This document shows, piece by piece, positions 29,880 through 42,119 of a DNA stretch of 64,000 nt. This stretch comes from Sorex araneus. Taxonomy: Eukaryota; Chordata; Mammalia; Eulipotyphla; Soricidae. A model generated the notes under the pieces. It ran no database searches. It saw nothing but the letters and a program-made list of their open reading frames with translations, and was not told where the DNA came from. A program made the position numbers and the translations under genes. Where the stretch lies: NCBI RefSeq assembly GCF_027595985.1, contig NC_073311.1, forward strand, positions 51,065,292-51,129,291, read 5' to 3'. How positions within the stretch are numbered: position 1 is the first letter of the stretch; each line of letters begins with the position of its first letter.

Positions 29880-30475
29880 TGGAACCCAACGAGGGTGCGT
29901 TGTGTCAGGATAAAAATGTCTGTCACTTGTTACTTGTCATGATCCTAGACACTTATGAAGGAGATACAAAACTTATCACACGCACTATAAAAGATTTCTG
30001 TAACATTTTGAATATCAGCATTCCTTGTCAGAAAATTATAAGAATACATTATGGCTATCACGATATTCTACATCTTATCTTTAGAATATTATAATTAAAT
30101 TAAGACTATTAGATAGTAAAATGCTGAAAATACTGCTTTTATAACTGCTTTTATAAAATGATCACTTAATAGTTTTCCAGAAACACTGAACTGTACATGC
30201 TACCTTCAGGCATCTGATAGATTCCTGTACTTTCCTGATAGCAATATAAGAGTGCTCTATGACTATGCATTTACTTGTGTGTATTTTTTGGGGGGAGGGG
30301 GAGGACTGGGGACTTGTATGTATTCTCATTTCATGATAAACTTCTGGATGCCAGCTTTGAAACTCTACCGTATTGTTTACCAGAAACCTAAATCTCCAAC
30401 TCTTAATAAATGGCTTAGCAAATTGTGCATTCAATAAGCATACAGAAATAAATGATTTAATCATGTGTGTTCAAA
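29880..30475 (+). other. IDO1: IDO1 3' UTR with polyadenylation signals
   Basis: About 590 bp follow the stop. AATAAA occurs at 30405-30410 and 30447-30452. The second is followed within 20 bp by a TGTGTGTT-rich stretch, so cleavage near 30,470 is most likely. Confidence 0.6.
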
Positions 30476-30799
30476 TGTAAGTTAATTTTCTATTATCACT
30501 TGGGGCTAACAAGAAGTGGCGCCCCTTGAAATAAACTTTTGATAAAGCATAGGGGAAGTTGAGGCAGAGGCACGCACAACTCCCCCTACCCGATTCTATG
30601 CTCATTAAGAAAGGTTTTATGGGAACACAAAATAATCGAAAACAGTATTTACTAAAAGAGAGATGGCAAATAAAGGAAGTTAGAATACACGGAAGGGTAG
30701 AGAGTCAACTAAGGTAAAGAGAAAACAGCAAAGACACTCACAAGGTAAGGAATCAGAGGGAGTATCAATGCAGTCTTTGTTTTGTCTTATTTTATTTAT

Positions 30800-30965
30800 T
30801 GTGGTGGAAGTTTGGACCATACACTGGGCTGTGCTCAGAGCTTATTTCTGACTGTCTGCAAGGATCAATCCAGTGGGGCTCAGGGGACCCATATGGTACC
30901 TGGGATCAATCTCAGGTTATCCATGTACAAAGCAAGCCCCTTACCCACCAGGCTAGCTTTCTGGT
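30800..30965 (-). mobile_element. SINE, old
   Basis: TTTGGACCATACACTGGGCT, then GTGCTCAGAGCTTATTTCTG and CTTACCCACCAGGCTAGC. Confidence 0.65.
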
Positions 30966-31554
30966 CAATTTTTGCTTTTGTTAAGGTTTCAGACTTCCCT
31001 CTATCCTTTTCCTTCACACTCATCTCCCCAAATGGGTGAGATATGAGTTCCTGACTGTATGTGCCCATTTCCATGGATTGACTTTGTAACTAAAAACTGC
31101 CTTGACACCAGCAAGTGTGATTTAGATATATTAAAATATTAAAATGATTGCACAATAAGCTAGAGTTAACCCAGTGGTCACTCAGGACTGACCCATGCTT
31201 GCTGACCCTTGCCATAACAGAAGCAATAGAACCCGCAAGTTGTCAAAATTGCAGTGCAATATTTTTATACCATAAATTGGAACTGGAGACTGGCTTAGAG
31301 CTTTGCTGCTAGCCTATTTAGGTTGCTTATCTTTCTTTGCCCTATCTCATGATGTCACACTTAACATTTTCTATTACCTACCTAATTTGTTTCTCTTGCT
31401 TGAGAAGTCAGGGATGTAGGGTGTTCCTACTCTAATGTGAATATATTTAATAATGGAATTCTATAAAGTTAGGTCTGGAGAGGAACATAATCATAGGAAT
31501 CAAGCTTATTTTCAAGATGTCAAACTTAAAATTTAGAAGAGTATATTGTTCCTT

Positions 31555-31799
31555 GGGCTGGAGCGATAGCACAATGGTAGGGTGTTCACCTTTCACTCGG
31601 CCAACCCATGTTCGATTCCTCTGCCCCTCTGGGGGAGCCTGGAAAGTTACCGAGAGTATTGCGCCCACACGGCTGAGCCTGGCAAGCTACCCGGGGTGTA
31701 TTGGATATGCCAAAAACAGTAACAATAAGTCTCACAATGAGAGATGTTACTGGTGTCCACTCGAATAAATCGATGAGCAACGGGATGACAGTGACAGTG
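31555..31799 (+). mobile_element. SINE, RTE-tailed subtype, with target duplication
   Basis: GGGCTGGAGCGATAGCACAA head, RTE-like end ATGAGAGATGTTACTGGTGT, tail GATGACAGTGACAGTG. Perfect 12-bp duplication ATATTGTTCCTT (31543-31554, 31800-31811). Confidence 0.96.
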
Positions 31800-32049
31800 A
31801 TATTGTTCCTTAGATAATGCAATTAGTTGTCAGTAAAATGAAAACTTAATTATTTTGATCAGTCTTGTCATTTTTTGAAATATAATTTAGAGGAGCCCTG
31901 GCTTTAGAGCAATATCTTTGAAGGGTAAATAAAGGAAGTGAGGTGATTTGGCAAGATCTCATGAGGTAGAATAGGTGGTATAGAATAAAACTCCAGGCAG
32001 GATTGAATTTTATTAATGGTTTTCCTCTTAGGAAAAACATCTCTCATAC

Positions 32050-32222
32050 TAGGGGCAGTCCTACCTCAGCAGGCTGAATACATGTTTTGCATGTATTGAA
32101 TACATGATTGCTGGTACTGTATGGATGCTTGGGTACTGCTGGAATGATCTCTGAGCACAGAACTGAAAGTAGATCCTGACCACTTCCAGATGTAACTCAA
32201 ATCATACCAACCAACCAACAAA
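32050..32222 (+). mobile_element. SINE, old
   Basis: Weak head, then CTGGAATGATCTCTGAGCAC and CCTGACCACTTCCAGATGT. Confidence 0.45.
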
Positions 32223-32760
32223 AATTTCCTTACTTTGAAAATTACATCAACCCTCTCCCACCTCCAGTCTGTATTTGATCCCTGGCTGAGTCTATTCTCA
32301 TAAATTGACCAAATATTAACAACTGGGCCATGCAGCTTTTTAACATACTTTCTAAATGTTGAATCTTTATCACCATTCCTCATGCCAATTACTACATCAG
32401 AACTTTAAAGTCTAAATACATTTTTATTAATAGTTTAGTCCCAATGTTAAGAATTACAAGGAGCCCCTTCGAAAGACAAATATTTTATTTCTTAACTCAA
32501 GTGCAAATTATTTTTCTTGAAAATATTACCATGCACAAACTTGAGTGCTGAGTACTTGAAGGAGAATAAGAGACAAGGGTTGATGCAAGATAAGCAGCTG
32601 GTTTATTCAGAGGCTCGAATCCTAAAAAGACGGAGAACCTGGGTTCTCCCTTTTGGAGATCAGAATCCAGAAGGTTTGAAGCCCTGAGATGAAGTATTGC
32701 CCATATGCAGATCTCCTGGAATGATTTCCCCTGAAGGAAGGATTTGATATATATTAATAT

Positions 32761-32897
32761 TTACATTCAACTAAACTCACATTCATACTTATGTGCAACT
32801 AAACCCAGCTTTATACTTAGGTTCAACTAAACCCATGTTTCTGTTTATGTTTAATCAAGCCCATATTATACTTACATGCAACCAAACCCAAATTTAA
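32761..32897. repeat. Five-copy 28-bp minisatellite
   Basis: Five degenerate tandem copies of a unit like ACTTATGTGCAACTAAACCC plus 8 bp. It sits in an LTR-like stretch (32,560-32,940) that has GGTTTATTCAG, a possible reversed polyadenylation signal. Confidence 0.7.
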
Positions 32898-33596
32898 TCT
32901 CTATCTCCTTAACCTTATGGAGTGTGTTTCTCTCTCTTTTTTTTTTTTTACTTTTTCTTTTTTTTTAATGATAAGTAGGGTAGATGTACACAGAAAATAA
33001 TTTACTAAGGTTTTGTCAATAAAGTACATTTAACAGTACTCATATCCATAAGTAATGTAATTATGAGAAATATGTAAATAATGTGAACCCATGAGAAGAT
33101 AACTTTTTTAAAAAATTTTTTTAAATTAATTAATTTATTTTTAATTCGTGAATCACCCTGAGGGCACATTTACAGATTTATACACTTTTGTGCTTATGCT
33201 TCCCTCATACAAAGTTCGGGAACCCATCCCTTCACCAGTGCCCATTCTCCACCACCAGTAAACCCAGTATCCCTCCCACCCTCCCCGATCCCATCTCCCC
33301 CCACCCCACCCTGCCACTGTGGCAGGGCATTCCCTTCTGTTCTCTCTCTCTCTAATTAGCTGTTGTGGTTTGCAATAAAGGTGTTGAGTGGCCACTGTGC
33401 TCAGTCTCTAGCCCTCATTCAGCCCGCAACTCCCTTCCCCCACATGGCCTTCGACTACATTATAGTTGGTGATCCCTTCTCTGAGTTGCCCTTTCCCCAG
33501 AATGTGAGGCCAGCCTCCAAGCCATGGAGTCAACCTCCTAGTACTTATTTCTACAATTCTTGGGTGTTAGTCTCCCACTCTGTTATTCTATATACC

Positions 33597-36500
33597 CTAG
33601 ATGAGTGCAATCTTTCTATGTCTGTCTCTCTCTTTCTGACTCATTTCACTCAGCATGAAACTTTTCATGCCCATCCACTTAAATACAAAATTCCTGACCT
33701 CCTTTTTTCTGACAGCTGCATAGTATTCCATTGTATAGATGTACCAAAGTTTCCTCAGCCAATCATCCGTTCTAGGGCATTCGGGTTTTTTCCAGATTCT
33801 GGCTATTGTAAATAGTGCTGCGATGAACATACATGTGCAGATGTTGTTTCGATTATACTTTTTTGCCTCTCTGGGATATATTCCCAGCAGTGGTATTGCT
33901 GGGTCAAATGGGAGATCAATTTCTAATTTTTTGAGAGTCGTCCATATTGTTTTCCAGAAGGGCTGAACCAGTCGGCATTCCCACCAGCAGTGTAGAAGGG
34001 TCCCTTTCTCCCCACATCCTCTCCAACAGCGGTTGCTTTTGTTCTTTTGGATGTGTGCTAGTCTCTGTGGTGTGAGGTGGTATCTCGTGGTTGTTTTGAT
34101 CTGCATCTCTCTGATGATTAGTGATGTAGAGCACTTTTTCATGTGCCTTTTGGCCATTCGTATTTCTTCCTTGGTAAAGTTTCTGTTCATTTCTTTGCCC
34201 CATTTTTTGATGGGGTTGGATGTTTTCTTCTTGTAGAGTTCAACCAATGCTTTATATACCATTGATATCAACCGCTTATCTGATGGGTATTGTGTAAATA
34301 TCCTTTCCCATTCTGTGGATAGTCTTTGGATTCTGGTCACTGTATCTTTTGCGGTGCAGAAGCTTTTTAGTTTAATGTAGTCCCATTTGTTGATCTCTGT
34401 TTTTACTAGATTGCTTAGTTCTGTGTCACCTTTGAAGATACCTTTATCTTCAATATCGTGGAGGGTTTTGCCGACCTTGTCTTCAATGTACCTTATGGTT
34501 TGTGGTCGAATGTTGAGGTCTTTAATCCATTTTGATCTGACTTTTGTGCATGGTGTCAGGTCAAGGTCTGAGCCCATTTTTTTGCATGTAGTTGTCCAGT
34601 TGTTCCAGCACCATTTGTTGAAGAGACTTTCCTTGTTCCACTTCACATCTCTTGCTCCCTTATCAAAGATTAGATGATCATACATTTGGGGTTGTGTGTA
34701 GGGATATTCCACCCTGTTCCATTGGTCTACGGCTCTGCCTTTGTTCCAGTACCATGCTGTTTTAATTGTTACTGCTTTGTAGTAGAGTTTGAGGTTGGGG
34801 AGGGTGATGCCTCCCATCATCTTTTTCCCAAGAATTGTTTTAGCTATCCGTGGGCGTTTGTTGTTCCATATGAATTTTAGGATTGCTTGATCCATTTCTT
34901 TGAAGAATGGCATGGGTATACTTATAGGGATCGCGTTGAATCTGTATAATGCTTTGGGGAGTATTGTCATTTTGACAATATTGATTCTCCCTATCCATGA
35001 GCAAGGTATATGTTTCCATTTTCTCATGTCTTCTTTTATTTCATGGAGTAGCGTTTTATAGTTTTCTTTGTAGAGGTCTTTTACATCCTTGGTTAAGCTG
35101 ATTCCGAGGTACTTGATTTTCTGGGGCACGATTGTGAATGGGATTGCTTTTTTCGTGTCCCTTTCCTCTGCCTCATTGTTTGTATATAGGAAAGCCATGG
35201 ATTTTTGCGTATTGATTTTATAGCCTGCAACTTTACTGTATAAGTCTATTGTTTCTAAGAGTTTCTTAGTAGAGGCTTTGGGCTCCTCTAGATATAGTAT
35301 CATATCATCTGCAAATAGTGAGAGTTTGATTTCTTCCTTTCCTATCTGGATGCCCTTGATCTCTTTTTCTTGTCTAACAGCTATCGCAAGTACTTCCAGT
35401 ACTATATTGAAGAGAAGTGGTGAGAGTGGGCATCCTTGTCTTGTGCCTGATCTTAGAGGAAAGGCCCTTAGTTTTTCTCCATTGTGAATAATGCTTGCCG
35501 TAGGCTTGTGGTAGATGGCTTCGACTATCTTGAGGAAAGTTCCTCCAAAACCCATTTTGGTGAGAGTTTTCATCATGAACGGATGTTGAATCTTGTCGAA
35601 TGCTTTCTCTGCATCTATTGATATGATCATATGGTTTTTATCTTTACTTTTGTTGATATGATGGATTATGTTGATCGATTTCCGGATGTTAAACCATCCC
35701 TGCATCCCCGGGATGAATCCCACTTGGTCATGGTGTATGATCTTCTTGATGAGTTGTTGGATCCTATTTGCTAGTATTTTGTTGAGGATCTTCGCATCGG
35801 TGTTCATCAGGGATATTGGTCTATAATTTTCTTTCTTAGTGGTGTCTTTGTTTGGTTTTGGTATTAGGGCGATGTGTGCTTCATAGAAACTGTTTGGGAG
35901 AGTTCCTGTTTTTTCAATTTCCTGGAAAAGCTTGAGGAAAATTGGCAACAGGTCTTCTTGGAATGTTTGAAAGAATTCACCAGTGAATCCATCTGGGCCT
36001 GGGCTTTTGCTTTTGGGGAGATTTTTGATTACAGTTTCAATTTCCTTAACATTAATGGGTCTATTCAAGTATTCCAAGTCTTCTTTGTTCAGACTTGGGA
36101 GATTGTAGGAGTCAAGGAATTCATCCATTTCTTTTAGGTTCTCTTGTTTTGTGGCGTATAGACCTTCGAAGTAGTCTCTAATGATCTTTTGAATCTCACT
36201 GGTTTCTGTTATAATGTTCCCCTTTTCATTTCTGATTCGATTTATTAGGGTTCTCTCTCTCTCTTTCTTTGTGAGTCTTGCTAGCGGTTTATCAATCTTA
36301 TTTATTTTCTCGAAGAACCAGCTCTTTGTTTCATTGATCTTTCGGATTGTCTTTTTGGTTTCGATGTCATTAATTTCGGCTCTAATTTTTATTATTTCTT
36401 TCCTTCGGTCTGGTTTGGGTTCCTTTTTCTGGTCCTTTTCTAAGGTCTTGAGCTGTGAAGTCAAATTCTCTATGTGGGCCCTTTCTTCCCTCCTGAGGAA

Positions 36501-37406
36501 TGCTTGGAGAGCTATAAATTTTCCCCTTAACACGGCTTTAGCTGCGTCCCATAGGTTTTGATAACTCGTGTCCTCATTTTCATTTGTTTCTAAGTATTTC
36601 TTGATTTCTTCTTTGATTTCCTTTCTGACCCACTCATTGTTCAGCATTGAGTTGTTTAGTTTCCAGGTGTTTGATTTGGTTCTCCGTGTCGGTGTGTGGT
36701 TGGCTTCTATCTTCAGCGCTTCGTGGTCTGAAAAGATGGTTGATACAATTTCTATTTTTCTGATTCTATTGAGGTATGTTCTGGGGCCCAGTACATGGTC
36801 TATTTTGGAAAATGTTCCGTGTGCACTGGAAAAGAATGTGTATTCTTTCTTTTGGGGGTGTAAAGCCCTGTATAGGTCTATTAGGCCTCTCTCTTCCATT
36901 TCTTCTTTCAGAGTCAGTGTTTCCTTGCTGAGTTTTGTTCTTGTTGATCTATCCACAGGTGATAGGGGGATATTGAAGTCTCCAACTACTATTGTGCTGT
37001 TAGTGATGTCCTCTTTGAGGTCTGTAAGGAGTTGTTTTAAGTATTTAGCCGGTCGTTCATTGGGTGCGTATATGTTTAAGAGTGTGACTTCCTCCTGTTG
37101 TACATATCCCTTGATGAATAGAAAGTGGCCTTTGCTGTCCCTTCTAATCTTTTTCAACCTGAAATCTATATTGTCGGATACTAGGATGGCCACTCCAGCT
37201 TTTTTAAGGGAGTTGTTTGCTTGCAGGATTGTTTTCCATCCTTTGACTTTGAGTCTGTGTTTATTCTGTTTGTTCAGGTGTGTTTCTTGTAAACAGCAGA
37301 ATGTTGGGTTTAATTTCCGGATCCATTTTGCCACTCTGTGTCTCTTGATAGGTGCATTTAGGCCATTGACATTGAGAGAGATTATTGTGATGGGGTTTTG
37401 TGTCAT
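33597..37406 (-). CDS. L1 ORF2p: endonuclease and reverse transcriptase
   Basis: 1,269 residues, close to the usual mammalian length of about 1,275. The N-terminal apurinic-type endonuclease has [10 protein letters not shown] (N14), QETHL (E41), NIYAPN, VVGDFN and SDHEAL. The reverse transcriptase has [34 protein letters not shown] and the catalytic FADDMILY near residue 700. The C-terminal zinc-knuckle-like region has [18 protein letters not shown]. All expected catalytic residues are visible. It makes a nick in target DNA and copies its own mRNA, and also supplies poly(A)-tailed SINEs in trans. Confidence 0.95.
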   Translation of the reverse strand: MTQNPITIISLNVNGLNAPIKRHRVAKWIRKLNPTFCCLQETHLNKQNKHRLKVKGWKTILQANNSLKKAGVAILVSDNIDFRLKKIRRDSKGHFLFIKGYVQQEEVTLLNIYAPNERPAKYLKQLLTDLKEDITNSTIVVGDFNIPLSPVDRSTRTKLSKETLTLKEEMEERGLIDLYRALHPQKKEYTFFSSAHGTFSKIDHVLGPRTYLNRIRKIEIVSTIFSDHEALKIEANHTPTRRTKSNTWKLNNSMLNNEWVRKEIKEEIKKYLETNENEDTSYQNLWDAAKAVLRGKFIALQAFLRREERAHIENLTSQLKTLEKDQKKEPKPDRRKEIIKIRAEINDIETKKTIRKINETKSWFFEKINKIDKPLARLTKKERERTLINRIRNEKGNIITETSEIQKIIRDYFEGLYATKQENLKEMDEFLDSYNLPSLNKEDLEYLNRPINVKEIETVIKNLPKSKSPGPDGFTGEFFQTFQEDLLPIFLKLFQEIEKTGTLPNSFYEAHIALIPKPNKDTTKKENYRPISLMNTDAKILNKILANRIQQLIKKIIHHDQVGFIPGMQGWFNIRKSINIIHHINKSKDKNHMIISIDAEKAFDKIQHPFMMKTLTKMGFGGTFLKIVEAIYHKPTASIIHNGEKLRAFPLRSGTRQGCPLSPLLFNIVLEVLAIAVRQEKEIKGIQIGKEEIKLSLFADDMILYLEEPKASTKKLLETIDLYSKVAGYKINTQKSMAFLYTNNEAEERDTKKAIPFTIVPQKIKYLGISLTKDVKDLYKENYKTLLHEIKEDMRKWKHIPCSWIGRINIVKMTILPKALYRFNAIPISIPMPFFKEMDQAILKFIWNNKRPRIAKTILGKKMMGGITLPNLKLYYKAVTIKTAWYWNKGRAVDQWNRVEYPYTQPQMYDHLIFDKGARDVKWNKESLFNKWCWNNWTTTCKKMGSDLDLTPCTKVRSKWIKDLNIRPQTIRYIEDKVGKTLHDIEDKGIFKGDTELSNLVKTEINKWDYIKLKSFCTAKDTVTRIQRLSTEWERIFTQYPSDKRLISMVYKALVELYKKKTSNPIKKWGKEMNRNFTKEEIRMAKRHMKKCSTSLIIREMQIKTTTRYHLTPQRLAHIQKNKSNRCWRGCGEKGTLLHCWWECRLVQPFWKTIWTTLKKLEIDLPFDPAIPLLGIYPREAKKYNRNNICTCMFIAALFTIARIWKKPECPRTDDWLRKLWYIYTMEYYAAVRKKEVRNFVFKWMGMKSFMLSEMSQKERDRHRKIALI

Positions 37407-37448
37407 CTTTCTGTGGGGTTAGTTGTTCTTATGGGGTTCCTCCTTACC

Positions 37449-38411
37449 TTACAGTAGCCCCTTTAGACCTTCTTTTAAGTTTGGTTTTGAGTCTATGAAG
37501 TTCCTGAGCTGTTGTTTATCTGAGAAATAGTGTATGGTTCCTTCAAGTTTGAGTGAGAGTTTAGCCGGATAAAGTATTCTTGGTGAGGCATTCATTTCGT
37601 TGAGTTTTTTCACTATGTCCCACCATTGTCTTCGGGCTCGGAGAGTTTCCTCTGACAGATCGGCCGTAAATCTGAGGGGTGCTCCTTTGTATGTGATTTC
37701 CCTCTTTGACCTTGCTACTTGTAGAATTGTGTCTCTATCTACAGCATCCGCCATTCTGACTATGATATGCCTTGGAGTCTTTTTATTTGGGTCTCTTTTT
37801 GCTGGCACTCTTCGGACTTCTTGTATCTGGACGCCTGCCTTCTCCAGCTCTGGGAATTTCTTAGTAATGATGTCTTTGACTATGTTTTTTCCATTGGGGT
37901 TACTTCCCTGTGGTTCTGGTACTCCAATGATTCTTATGTTGTTCCTCTTGAAGTCATCCCCCAGGGCTCTGATTCGCTCTATAGCCATTTTGAGGTCTTT
38001 CGCCATTATTTGTTGCTGTCTGTAAGCTTTCTGCAGCTCATCCTCAAGCTCGCTGATTCTGTCTTCGGCTGTAGTCATTCTGCTGTTGAGGGCATCTAGT
38101 GAGATTTTTATTTCATCTACCAATTCCTTTATTTGTGAGACTTCCGTTCGAAGGTTTGAAATTTCTGCTCTCATTTCTGCTCTCATTTCTTCCTGTATTT
38201 TCTTGGTAGACCGTTCCAGCGCTTCATTCATCTCCTTCCTTAATTTATTGGATGTCTGTTCCATATTTGCTTGGAGTAGGTCGACTCTCCTCCAGATTTC
38301 CTCTCTGAATTGTTTATCTGAGGGGTCGTAGATGTTGGGAGCCTCTTTTGAGGTTTCTAGTATCTTTTCTTCTCCCTCTCTTCCTGGAGGGGATTTTCGC
38401 TGCTTCTTCAT
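37449..38411 (-). CDS. L1 ORF1p: RNA-binding chaperone
   Basis: 320 residues. A coiled coil fills roughly residues 40-150 (heptads such as LRTEVSQIKELVDEIKISL, ending in ISELEDELQ). The RRM-like region (NNIRIIGVPE) and the C-terminal domain (RRVPAKR, RRQWWDIVKKL, LRNFIDSKPNL) follow. The protein trimerises and coats L1 RNA. It lies 42 bp upstream of ORF2 on the same strand and is uninterrupted. Confidence 0.93.
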   Translation of the reverse strand: MKKQRKSPPGREGEEKILETSKEAPNIYDPSDKQFREEIWRRVDLLQANMEQTSNKLRKEMNEALERSTKKIQEEMRAEMRAEISNLRTEVSQIKELVDEIKISLDALNSRMTTAEDRISELEDELQKAYRQQQIMAKDLKMAIERIRALGDDFKRNNIRIIGVPEPQGSNPNGKNIVKDIITKKFPELEKAGVQIQEVRRVPAKRDPNKKTPRHIIVRMADAVDRDTILQVARSKREITYKGAPLRFTADLSEETLRARRQWWDIVKKLNEMNASPRILYPAKLSLKLEGTIHYFSDKQQLRNFIDSKPNLKEGLKGLL

Positions 38412-38960
38412 ATTGTTATGGAAGTATAGGATTGGAACTTTGTAGGTGTTTATTCCTACTACCTCTTGCTGAGAGAAGGAGGGGGCTCTGTTTGTGCTAT
38501 TGCTGATGGCAGCTTTATTCCTATTCTAGAAGTCTTCCTTACACTCAGCCTTTTTCTTTCTGATTGATGTTGGGGCTTTAATGAAGACTTAAGGCTAAGT
38601 TGTCTTTACGAAAGCTTGCTAAGCTTCTCTTATTCACTGATTATTTTTCTAAACTGAGACCTGATAGGCTAGTTCGCATAAGTGAATGAGATGTGTTAAA
38701 GCGATTTTCAAAGCAAGAAGACGATACCTAATGTGCTAAGGTAGGAAATAATATCTGCGGCCGCGGGAGCGGCCGGCGCTCTGGCAGGAGGCCACGCCCC
38801 TTTTTAGACCACGCCCCTTTCAGGCCACGCCCCCGTTTCTTCCTAGCAGGGGCTCCTGGGACCTGGGTCCCCTGGGAAACGGCCGGGTTGGAGGGAGCCG
38901 GGCGGACGGGAAAGCTGGGGCGGTGGGACGCAGGAAGAGGCGGCGACGGCAAGGGTTCTC
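38412..38960 (-). promoter_or_regulatory. L1 5' UTR with CpG-rich internal promoter
   Basis: The distal part (38,755-38,945) is strongly GC- and CpG-rich, with repeated CCACGCCCC boxes (Sp1/KLF-like) and a NotI-type GCGGCCGC, unlike the AT-rich surroundings. By position it is the L1 promoter. The limits are approximate. Confidence 0.6.
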
Positions 38961-39424
38961 TTTTTCTTTAAAGCCCAATTTCAGTAGAGTATTTCTGGCC
39001 ACCAGCCTGTAACCTGTTACTCCATTCATCAGCCAGGGGAACAACTGTTGGTCCCAAAAGAAAGCCCCAGGGGACATTGTCACTGCAGAATGGTGACCCT
39101 CCCCCTCCCCCCGCCCCACCAAACAGACACACAAAATAACATCACCTCCATAGGCTCAAAGAAGTAGCTTTGTTGGAAAAAGAACATAGAAGCACGTTTT
39201 CAAGAAGGTGGGAATCCAGTGTGATCAATAAATCAGGTCACGGATAGGTCACTTCAGGCACATTTAGATTTCTGATAAATAAAGATTTCTGATTAAGGTT
39301 TCTGTTCTCTTTTTCTTCACAATGAGATATAGGGGACATGCTCAACATTTTCAACCATCCCTCTTCCCAAAGGTTTTCTGTTTTTCAATACTGAAAATAA
39401 TTGGGAGTCAGTTTAAAAATTATT
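38961..39424. other. No gene recognised
   Basis: Flank of the L1 5' end. Pyrimidine-rich in places (39,095-39,120). Confidence 0.4.
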
Positions 39425-39630
39425 GCACTTGGACCCCAGAGATTGCCTTGCATGCACCTGAACTCACTTTGATCTATGACAACTCATATGGCCTCTCAGG
39501 AACAGCCAGAGGAGATTCCTGAGCACAGAGACAGGAGCAAGTCCTAAGCAACACTGGTTATGCCCTCTCCACCCGTTTGCCTGAATATTCTAGGGCAAGC
39601 ACTCTACCTGCTGTATTATTGCTCCATGCC
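39425..39630. mobile_element. SINE remnants (39,425-39,575 +; 39,592-39,630 -)
   Basis: The plus copy keeps GAGGAGATTCCTGAGCACAG. The minus piece keeps GGCAAGCACTCTACCTGCTG. Confidence 0.6.
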
Positions 39631-39894
39631 TATGATGTAGTATTATTATTCTCTCTGTTTTATAGATGAAGATACTGTGATGCACAGAATTTAAAAACTT
39701 GATCAGGAAATATACAAAAAAAATAAAATCCAGGTATTCTGGCTCTGTAACTTGAATAAAAAATAAATTTGCCCAATTTCTATGGCAGTTGTCTCTCTCA
39801 AAGCTATCAGACACCTTGAATATGTTTTGTATAGGTATCCATTCTGGTCACTTAACATGACATTTAAATTTTTTGCTTTGTTATTATTTTGAGC

Positions 39895-40668
39895 CCAAAC
39901 CTGCTGCACTCAGGGCTTACTCCTGGCTCTGTGTTTAGTGATTTCCTGTTGGAATATTTCCCCTTTTCCAGCTGCCTTCTGAAGTTTTGTCAGAAACCTT
40001 TTGTCACAGAAACCTAGCTGATCTTTGACCCGCAGATCTTAGGTGCTAGCCAGGTTTGACTTGACTTTTTAGATTCCAGGCTCTGGCCCAGCCTAGTCTT
40101 TGGGATGTAAATCCGAGTGCTTTCAGCCCAATGGAGGCTTCGGTTTTGGTTTTGTATCTTCTTTCCGGGGGTGGGGGGGGCTAGATTAACGGCCTGCAGA
40201 TACAAGAGAATTATGTTGCCTCAACATTCTTCCTGTAAGATCTTTTGGTGCCTTTGGTGACGTCAATGTATTGCGCCCTCTGGAAGGGCCATGATCAATA
40301 AAAGGGGTTCGGAGGGAAAGTGTATGGGGGCGGAAAATGTATAGAGGGCGGAGGAGAGTGTATAGAGGGAAGATTGGAATAAACTGCAAGTGAGACCAAC
40401 CATCATGGCTCCGTTCCTTCCTTCGCCTGCCACATCTTCGCCATCAACCTCCCCGGGGTGGGGGAAGTGGCCGGAGGCTACCGAACTCGGGTGGCAGGAG
40501 AGACAGCTGCTGCCCTAGGCCCTGTGCCTGGCTCGGTGCGGTGAGGCATCCCTTCCCTCGCCCGCGCCTTTTCTTTTTATTTTTATGCAATTTCCCTTGC
40601 AGATCTGAGGACCATTTGGTTGGCATTTCAAGGCAAGCGCCCTACCTGCTGTTCTATGCTCTGGTCTG
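39895..40668 (-). mobile_element. SINE interrupted by the family 2 LTR
   Basis: 3' part: CTCAGGGCTTACTCCTGGCT. 5' part after the LTR: CAAGGCAAGCGCCCTACCTG. Confidence 0.75.
39947..40589 (+). mobile_element. Solo LTR, family 2, nested in a SINE
   Basis: 643 bp, TGTTGG...ATGCA, with 6-bp target duplication ATTTCC (39941-39946, 40590-40595). It has GGAATAAAC as a polyadenylation signal and a small GTGTATAGAGGG tandem repeat (40,317-40,375). It splits a minus SINE whose two parts are 39,895-39,940 and 40,610-40,668. Confidence 0.8.
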
Positions 40669-42119
40669 GCATTCAAAAATTTACTAAGAAAAGCATTTCA
40701 CAATATTTCATCAGTCCATATTCTAACACACAGGAAATCATATGGTACTTCTAGTCTTAATTACTTTTCTAGTGCTAGGTTAATCAGAAATATAATAATG
40801 TCTTATAGGAGCATTGAAGAGGAATTGGCTCTGCTTTGAACAGTTGAGAAAAGTTTTGTCAGGAGATACATTTGATGAATACTTCTAAGGTTTAATTGTT
40901 ACAGCTTAATTGAAGACAATAATTCCTAAACTTCCAGCACTTAATAATTATAAAAACAAACCATTTGCTTATTGAATCAACCTCTACCAATTGGGAAGTA
41001 AACATGAACATGGATGATAAGAATTCTGTAAATGAGTGTCAGAATAATACATTATATGGAATGTTCTATTAGAACAATTCTCATCTATAAGTTAATGAAT
41101 ATAATTGCTTCTTATGCACCTGTTTCTATCCTAAACATTTCACACAACAGTTTAGTTAATTATCTTAAAAAGCCTATGCAATAAGTACGACTACTAGTTA
41201 ACGAAACTAAGACCCAGTAGTATTAACCCAGTACCTTTCAAAAGTCAAGAAGTTATTAAATGGCAGTGTAAAAATTAACCCTGGCCAATCTCATGACAGA
41301 ATATCTTAAATGCTACATAGTGCAACACCCCCACCCCCATGAAAGATTAAAATCCCTATGATCCTTTTGGGATTACTATGGGCTGGAGCGATAGCACAGC
41401 TGTTGTGTGTTCACCTTTCACTTGGCAGACCCAAATTTGATTCCTCTGTCCCTCTCAGAGAGCCCGGCAAGCTACCGAGAGTATCGAGCCCATGAGGCAG
41501 AGCCTGGCAAACTACCCGTGCATATTGGCTATGCCAAAAACAGTAACAATAAGTCTCTCAATGAGAGATGTTACTGGTGCCCGCTAGAACAAATGATCCT
41601 TTTGAACTTACTTAGAAAATTTATAAATATTTGACTGCATGGCTTTCTCTTACTCAGGAATTCTTACTCAAAGTCTTACGCAGGAATAGCAATTTATTAT
41701 TAACAATAATTTATTAGTTTTAGTTTTGCTATATTATCAATAGTCTTATGAAGTTGGGTGGTAAAAAAGCCCATTTTTGTTTCATCATTGCTATGGGGCT
41801 AAAGGCATCAGATTTTCAAAATGGAAGCTCAGACACTTTTGTATGTTGCCCTGGAGAACTTTTTATGACTATTTTGTTGAAATAGACCCTGCACCGTGGG
41901 AGCTGAGTCTGACGGTAAGAGAGTCCATGAAGGATACAAGAGAGACTTGGAAACGGAAAGTTGGAAATCCATGAGGTGGTGGGTGGTCTGCTGCTCTCGG
42001 TGAACCCTAGACACTGGTTTGGAATTTGCGGTCAAGTGATTAATAAGAGTATTGGCACAGAGTCCAAGCTGAGAGGAAACTGGCAATGAAAACATTCTCC
42101 TCCTTTGAGCTTTATAAGC
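40669..42119. other. Unassigned apart from the SINE at 41.4 kb
   Basis: AT-rich. Open frames do not resemble known proteins. Confidence 0.4.
41370..41592 (+). mobile_element. SINE, RTE-tailed subtype
   Basis: GGGCTGGAGCGATAGCACAG head to ATGTTACTGGTGCCCGCTAG. Perfect 12-bp duplication ATGATCCTTTTG (41358-41369, 41593-41604). The GTGACAG tail is absent. Confidence 0.93.

Larger units (their letters stand above)
30480..33103. other. Intergenic flank after IDO1
   Basis: Contains the SINEs at 30.8, 31.55 and 32.05 kb and the minisatellite. No IDO2 exon is recognised. A poly(T) tract lies at 32,939-32,966. Confidence 0.5.
33104..38960 (-). mobile_element. Near full-length L1 LINE with both ORFs open
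   Basis: Minus-strand non-LTR retrotransposon of about 5.85 kb. In its own direction it has a GC-rich 5' UTR (38,960-38,412), ORF1, a 42-bp spacer, ORF2, and a 3' UTR with a G-rich polypurine tract (around 33,265-33,310) ending in an A-rich tail. Neither ORF has a premature stop. I could not find clear target-site duplications, so the exact 5' end is uncertain. Other L1 tails at 55.2 kb and 62.2 kb belong to the same 3'-UTR type. Confidence 0.93.

Noticed and set aside
32761-32897. CRISPR-like array
   Set aside because: Repeats are directly tandem, without spacers, in a mammalian genome.
30476-33103. IDO2 first exons after IDO1
   Set aside because: I read all frames for the conserved LPxx[10 protein letters not shown] and YADCVL blocks and found none.
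36568-37422. 284-codon open frame on the + strand
   Set aside because: It is the antisense shadow of L1 ORF2 and has no recognisable protein motif.
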